The notes under the pieces are model-generated. The model searched no databases and was not told the origin of the DNA. It was given only the letters and a program-made list of their open reading frames with translations. Positions 59,860-64,000 of a stretch of DNA of 64,000 bases are shown piece after piece. The DNA is taken from NCBI RefSeq assembly GCF_000174755.1, contig NZ_ACLQ01000034.1, forward strand, positions 32,792-96,791, written 5' to 3'. Made by a program: the position numbers and the translations under genes. This stretch comes from Capnocytophaga gingivalis ATCC 33624. Lineage in GTDB: Bacteria > Bacteroidota > Bacteroidia > Flavobacteriales > Flavobacteriaceae. Numbering within the stretch: the stretch's first letter is position 1; every line of letters begins with the position of its first letter.

Positions 59860-60795
59860 TTATTTAATTGTGACTCCAGCAGCAAAATACAAAGCAGGAT
59901 TGAACTGACTGGAGCGAGAACTGCCGTCTTCATTTTTAGCTTCTGAGGCAAACATAGCACTGAGTTTGCGCTCTCTATAACGCCCTGAACGGATAAAACT
60001 TCCTCCTACAGTAAGTGGAATACTCACGTGTTTACCTATCTTGAACTCAGGTTGCAATCCTACAACAAAAGTCTGCTGACTGAATATTTCCTTTTCTCCA
60101 TTGCGCCTGAGGTAAGCGGAATAACCTCCCATATTAGCTATTAATTTAAAGTCGAGGTTTTCGCGGTAGTTATACCCTAAGGCTACTTTTAGCCCATCAA
60201 TACTCCCCACTTCAATAGTAAATTTATCGCTAAAAGCACCGTTGTATTTAAAATAAAATGCAGGAAATACCATAGGATACCCAAAAGTATTATTCAGCGC
60301 CACCCCACCACCTATTTCGATATTAGGTCGCCAGTGCCATACAAGCACAAAAGCGCCATTAGCTACCACATTTTCACCTATGTGAATAGACGAGAGGCGG
60401 TTTTCGGGGGTATAACTTCCCGCACCGAGTGCCATTAGCATAGACCAACGTTCTTTTAACGGACGTAAATGCAGGAATGTAGCCCCAAGGTTCATCACCT
60501 GCGAGGGAAGTTCTTTGCCAATAGGGAAGTTGTGGTTGTTCATCTTTACAAAAGAACCACTGAGCGATACGCCCCACACGGTAGGTCGCTGGTAAGGGTC
60601 GTCTTCCTTAGGGGCTTTCATCGAGAGGGGCACCAAAGCCCCTACCGAGTAAATCATCGCCGAGCCGTCGCCTATATTGCTATCACTTACCGCATCGTAG
60701 AATTTGGAATTGCTGATGTATTCTGTTTTTACGCTAATTTGAGCTGAGACACTCACTATAAATAGCAGTGCTACAAAGAAAAACGTTTTTTTCAA
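59860..60795 (-). CDS. Outer-membrane protein, possible DUF6268
   Basis: This 311-residue protein has a signal peptide (MKKTFFFVALLFIVSVSA, cleaved before QISVK), then a beta-rich barrel without the OMP_b-brl_2 end. I recall a family DUF6268 that fits its length and start. Blocks include WHWRPNIEIGGGVALNN, VPLSMKAPKEDDPYQRPT and YFAAGVTIK at the end. TACCTTTG at 60828-60821 on the minus strand is a -7 element with a poor -33. It heads the barrel group. Confidence 0.75.
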   Translation of the reverse strand: MKKTFFFVALLFIVSVSAQISVKTEYISNSKFYDAVSDSNIGDGSAMIYSVGALVPLSMKAPKEDDPYQRPTVWGVSLSGSFVKMNNHNFPIGKELPSQVMNLGATFLHLRPLKERWSMLMALGAGSYTPENRLSSIHIGENVVANGAFVLVWHWRPNIEIGGGVALNNTFGYPMVFPAFYFKYNGAFSDKFTIEVGSIDGLKVALGYNYRENLDFKLIANMGGYSAYLRRNGEKEIFSQQTFVVGLQPEFKIGKHVSIPLTVGGSFIRSGRYRERKLSAMFASEAKNEDGSSRSSQFNPALYFAAGVTIK

Positions 60796-61129
60796 GAGAA
60801 GATAATTTAATATTGAGAGGCAAAGGTATAAAAAGGGAGAGTGATAAAAAGAATAAAAAGTGTTTTTCTATATCAAATGCATAATTTACTATACCAAAAT
60901 TAAGTGAAGTACCAAGATTTGGAGAATTACTATCTCTTAATTCCCAAAAAAAGAGAACTGTTCACAGCTCATTAATTTTTGGCATACATCTTGCCTATAT
61001 ATTTCAGGTTGGTTTGTCCCAAATACCTACATAACTAAAAACCAATGGGTTAATTTTCTCTTGTAGTAAAAAAAATAGAAAGAGTATGACAAACTGACAG
61101 TATTGCATAATAATTAAGGAATTAAACTT
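60796..61129 (+). promoter_or_regulatory. Divergent region before lon
   Basis: This 334-bp gap has no gene. It holds the minus-strand -7 element of the outer-membrane gene at 60821-60828 and the sigma-54 site for lon at 60979-60994. No TAnnTTTG element is seen between that site and lon. The rest is AT-rich. Confidence 0.5.
60979..60994 (+). promoter_or_regulatory. Sigma-54 promoter of lon
   Basis: TTGGCATACATCTTGC has GG at 60981-60982 and GC at 60993-60994, ten bases apart, as in the -24/-12 consensus TGGCAC-N5-TTGC. It lies 135 bases before the lon ATG. Confidence 0.7.
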
Positions 61130-63613
61130 ATGAAAATAGGAAATTTTGACATCTTTTCTTCGGAGGAAGAACCTGAAATACACATGGAAGTAATTCCTAT
61201 CTCTTTGTCAGAAATGGCTAAGGATGTTTCCGAAGACCAAGAGGAGAGCGAGGAGGAAGAAGATCCTTTCCCAGAGCAACTCCCCATTCTTCCTGTTAAG
61301 AATATGGTACTTTTCCCTGGAGCACTCTCCTCTATCACTATTCGCAGGGATAGTGCTCTTGAGTTGATTAACGATGCCCGTCATTCTCGCTTGATTGGGG
61401 TAGTCAGTCAGCGTAGCAATGAGGAAGAAGCCACTCCAGAGAATCTCTATTCTATAGGAGTGGTAGCACATATAATTAAGGTATTGAAAACCCCTGAGGG
61501 GACAACGCATATATTGGTACAAGGGCGTGATCGTTTCCAAATAGAATCTTTCACAGCTACTACCCCTTATATAGTGGCTAAGATAAAGGAAGTCCCTGAA
61601 ATCGTCCCCAAGGAAGATGATCAAGAGTTTCTCTCCTCAGTAGAAGTAGTCAAGGATATTTCCTTAAAATTAGCCAAAGAACTCCCTGAGGGAAATCAGG
61701 AGATAGCTTTTACCATACAGAATATAGAAAACAACTATTTTTTACTCAACTATGTAGCCTCTTCCTTTCCTTTATCTGTTACAGAAAAACAGGAAATTTT
61801 AGAACAGGATAGCCTACTTACCCGTGCTTGGACTATTATCAAATATCTTGGAGTAGAGCTACAGAAGGCTTCTTTGAGAAAGGAAATACAGAAGAAAGTA
61901 CATATAGACTTTGACAAACAACAACGGGATTATTTCCTTCATCAGCAGATACAGACCATTCAAAAGGAATTGGGCAATGAGTCTTTTGAGGCAGATATAG
62001 AAAAATTCAAACAGCAGGCCAAGGAAAAGAAATGGAATGAGAAAGTACAAAAACATTTTGATAAGGAATTGGCCAAACTTCAGCGCCTAAATCCTCAGAT
62101 GCCTGACTATGCCATTCAGCGTAACTATATTGATTTACTTTTAGACTTACCTTGGGGGGTGTACTCCAAGGATAAGTTTGATCTGAAAAAAGCCCAAAAG
62201 ATCTTGGACAAAGATCATTATGGTTTGGAAGATGTTAAGCGCCGTATCATAGAATATTTGGCAGTACTGAAACTCCGCAATGATATGAAGTCGCCTATTC
62301 TATGCCTCTATGGACCTCCTGGTGTGGGAAAAACCTCCTTAGGTCGCTCCATTGCCAAGGCTTTAGGTCGTGAGTATGTACGTATGGCTTTAGGAGGCTT
62401 GCGCGATGAAGCTGAGATACGTGGACACCGCAAAACTTATATTGGGGCGATGCCTGGGCGTATCCTCCAGCTAATCAAAAAGGCAGGCACTTCTAATCCA
62501 GTTTTTGTCCTTGATGAACTTGACAAGCTTAGCATTGGCTATGGAGGAGATCCCTCTTCGGCTATGCTGGAAGTGCTCGATCCTGAACAAAATAATGAGT
62601 TCTACGATAATTTCTTGGAGATTGGTTACGACCTCTCCAAAGTGATGTTTATCGCTACAGCTAATGATCTTAGTACCATACAGCCTGCTCTGAAGGACAG
62701 AATGGAGATTATTAATATCTCTGGATATACCATTGAAGAAAAAGTAGAAATAGCCCGACATTTTCTTCTTCCTAAAGTGCTTAAAGAACATGGCATGATG
62801 GACAAACATATTCAACTGGGTAAGAAAGAGATAGAACGTATTATCGAGGGATATACCCGAGAGTCGGGGGTGCGTAATCTTGAAAAACAAATCGCTAAGA
62901 TAGTGCGCTATATAGCCCGTGCCATCGCGATGAAGGAGGAATATAACCCTAAGATATCTCTTGAGGATATCCGAAAGATACTCGGTATCCCTTCCGAACA
63001 TGACAAGTATGAGGACAATGAAGTAGCAGGAGTAGTTACAGGATTGGCATGGACAAGTGTAGGGGGAGATATTCTCTTTATAGAATCAGCTTTCTCCAAA
63101 GGCAGTGGAGATCTTTCTATCACCGGAAATATAGGAACTGTGATGAAGGAATCAGCAACAATAGCCTTGGAATATATCAAATCACATGCCCAACAGTTTG
63201 GCTTGGATACGCATATTTTCGAACAATACAAGATACATATGCACATCCCAGAAGGAGCAACACCTAAGGATGGTCCCAGTGCAGGAATCGCGATGCTTAC
63301 CTCTATTTTCTCTGTACTTACCCAAAGGAAAGTAAAGAAGCACTTGGCCATGACTGGAGAGATTACCCTCAGAGGGAAAGTACTTCCTGTAGGAGGACTC
63401 AAGGAAAAAATACTTGCGGCTAAGCGTGCTGGGATCAAGGAAATTATCCTTTGTAAGGAGAACGAAAAAGATATCAATGAGATAAAAACCGAGTACTTGG
63501 ATGGACTTACCTTTTACTATGTTACAGACATGCAGGAAGTACTGCAACTGGCTCTAACCCAAGAAAAAGTAAAAGATGCTAAGGAATTCAGCTTTGAAAA
63601 AGTGAAAAGTTAA
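61130..63613 (+). CDS. lon: ATP-dependent protease Lon
   Basis: The 827-residue protein is a full LonA protease: a LON substrate-binding domain (about 50-240, beginning LPILPVKNMVLFPGA), a helical region, an AAA+ domain with Walker A GPPGVGKTSLGRSIA near residue 400 and Walker B PVFVLDELDKL, and a Ser-Lys protease domain with S717 in PKDGPSAGIAM and K760 in GGLKEKILAAKR. An acidic N-terminal extension (about residues 15-48) precedes the LON domain. It degrades misfolded proteins and some regulators. It has its own sigma-54-type promoter. Confidence 0.97.
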   Translation: MKIGNFDIFSSEEEPEIHMEVIPISLSEMAKDVSEDQEESEEEEDPFPEQLPILPVKNMVLFPGALSSITIRRDSALELINDARHSRLIGVVSQRSNEEEATPENLYSIGVVAHIIKVLKTPEGTTHILVQGRDRFQIESFTATTPYIVAKIKEVPEIVPKEDDQEFLSSVEVVKDISLKLAKELPEGNQEIAFTIQNIENNYFLLNYVASSFPLSVTEKQEILEQDSLLTRAWTIIKYLGVELQKASLRKEIQKKVHIDFDKQQRDYFLHQQIQTIQKELGNESFEADIEKFKQQAKEKKWNEKVQKHFDKELAKLQRLNPQMPDYAIQRNYIDLLLDLPWGVYSKDKFDLKKAQKILDKDHYGLEDVKRRIIEYLAVLKLRNDMKSPILCLYGPPGVGKTSLGRSIAKALGREYVRMALGGLRDEAEIRGHRKTYIGAMPGRILQLIKKAGTSNPVFVLDELDKLSIGYGGDPSSAMLEVLDPEQNNEFYDNFLEIGYDLSKVMFIATANDLSTIQPALKDRMEIINISGYTIEEKVEIARHFLLPKVLKEHGMMDKHIQLGKKEIERIIEGYTRESGVRNLEKQIAKIVRYIARAIAMKEEYNPKISLEDIRKILGIPSEHDKYEDNEVAGVVTGLAWTSVGGDILFIESAFSKGSGDLSITGNIGTVMKESATIALEYIKSHAQQFGLDTHIFEQYKIHMHIPEGATPKDGPSAGIAMLTSIFSVLTQRKVKKHLAMTGEITLRGKVLPVGGLKEKILAAKRAGIKEIILCKENEKDINEIKTEYLDGLTFYYVTDMQEVLQLALTQEKVKDAKEFSFEKVKS

Positions 63614-63728
63614 GAGTGTCTTCCCTATTCCTTGTTATTGGTATTAACAATTAACAATTATTTGGCGTTTTATTTCGTGAAAACAGTGTATTTTTGCACG
63701 TTTTAAAAATATAATATTTAGATAGATT

Positions 63729-64000
63729 ATGGATAAAGAACAATTCCTAAAGGATGCACAAGATAAGATTAGTGCCCTTACTGAGAAAATCAGCTCTTTA
63801 ACAGAGTCCTTAGGACTACAAAGTGGCGACCTTAAGGCTAAAGCTCAAGAGGAAATCAACAAACTTCTTGAGAACAAAAGTGCGCTTACAGAGAAGTTTG
63901 AAGCCCTAAAAAGTGTTCCAGAAGATAAGTGGGAAGAAGCTAAAAAGGCTTTCAATGAACTTCTTTCTGGCAATACAGAAGGTCTCCTTCAAAAAGGTAT
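63729..64000 (+). CDS. Coiled-coil protein, C-terminus outside window
   Basis: From ATG at 63729 the frame is open to the last base. The visible 90 residues are helical and charged, with heptad-like repeats: FLKDAQDKISALTEKISSL, DLKAKAQEEINKLLEN and KWEEAKKAFNELL. No signal peptide or membrane segment is seen. It could be a short stress or scaffold protein; I do not recognise it. A TATTTTTG element at 63689-63696 may be its -7 box; a TTTG at 63661-63664 is 24 bases away, which is too far for a good promoter. Confidence 0.7.
   Translation, partial: MDKEQFLKDAQDKISALTEKISSLTESLGLQSGDLKAKAQEEINKLLENKSALTEKFEALKSVPEDKWEEAKKAFNELLSGNTEGLLQKG

Noticed and set aside
61076..61110. Second sigma-54-like site (CTGACAGTATTGCA) close to lon
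   Set aside because: It lacks the GG of the -24 box and the spacing to GC is too short.
62471..63001. Leftward frame inside lon
   Set aside because: It is antisense to the Lon AAA/protease domains; no start context or conserved features.
1..64000. CRISPR arrays, insertion sequences, prophage, rRNA
   Set aside because: No evenly spaced direct repeats of 25-40 bases, no transposase, integrase or phage structural genes, and no rRNA sequence were seen.

Overview
The window looks like chromosome from a member of the Flavobacteriaceae (phylum Bacteroidota). Capnocytophaga is my best guess at genus, but that is an inference. The reasons are: moderately AT-rich DNA; promoters of the Bacteroidota sigma-A type (TTTG or TTG, 19-21 bases, TAnnTTTG); weak or absent Shine-Dalgarno sequences; many Bacteroidota-typical families (DUF2851, YfhO, short MenE, DUF4834-like, small SP-lipoproteins, TonB receptor, PorT-like outer-membrane barrels); and fused AK-HSD ThrA. 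I see no ribosomal operon, CRISPR array, prophage or intact insertion sequence. The first gene (AraC-type regulator) and the last gene (coiled-coil protein) are cut by the window edges.

Layout: 1-8013 holds a core of dinB-like, sucD and glutathione peroxidase genes. It is flanked by two copies of a module made of a large uncharacterised protein and a small membrane protein, the left copy also carrying a NADAR-domain gene. 8153-13922 is a five-gene leftward operon with an esterase, a YD-repeat-like lipoprotein, an M14-carboxypeptidase-like lipoprotein that has lost its zinc ligands, a YfhO membrane protein and a small membrane protein. 14063-18000 has a thioredoxin, a cation-efflux gene behind a very AT-rich gap, menE and a CPBP protease. 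18103-24334 runs rightward with mutS2 (no Smr domain), a lipoprotein, cdaA (diadenylate cyclase), DUF2851, PspC-like and zinc-ribbon genes. 24734-31344 is metabolism: thrA-thrB, tRNA-Thr, panB, an RluA-type synthase and the 2-oxoglutarate dehydrogenase E2 gene. Small lipoproteins, mgtE and a phosphorylase-like protein follow.

36195-40247 is an accessory-looking leftward patch: a NYN-LOTUS gene broken by one base at a G run, two unknown proteins, and two tandem phospholipase-D-like genes, the second without its catalytic residues. Then come lepA, a membrane-anchored MutS-like ATPase, a Cys-Lys-rich secreted protein and pckA. 46742-54210 is a long leftward run (coiled-coil protein, trmD, AAA ATPase, ftsY, then a likely metal-uptake set with a CxxxC protein, a lipoprotein and a TonB receptor). 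miaA follows rightward. 55808-60795 has a LytTR two-component pair beside three paralogous outer-membrane barrel genes that share a hairpin-containing leader; one of the three has lost its start frame by a one-base change in an A run. The window closes with lon, which has a convincing sigma-54 promoter.

The observations I rate highest are the shared leader hairpin and broken start of the barrel genes, the M14 pseudoenzyme, the NYN/PLD patch, and the candidate metal-uptake operon.
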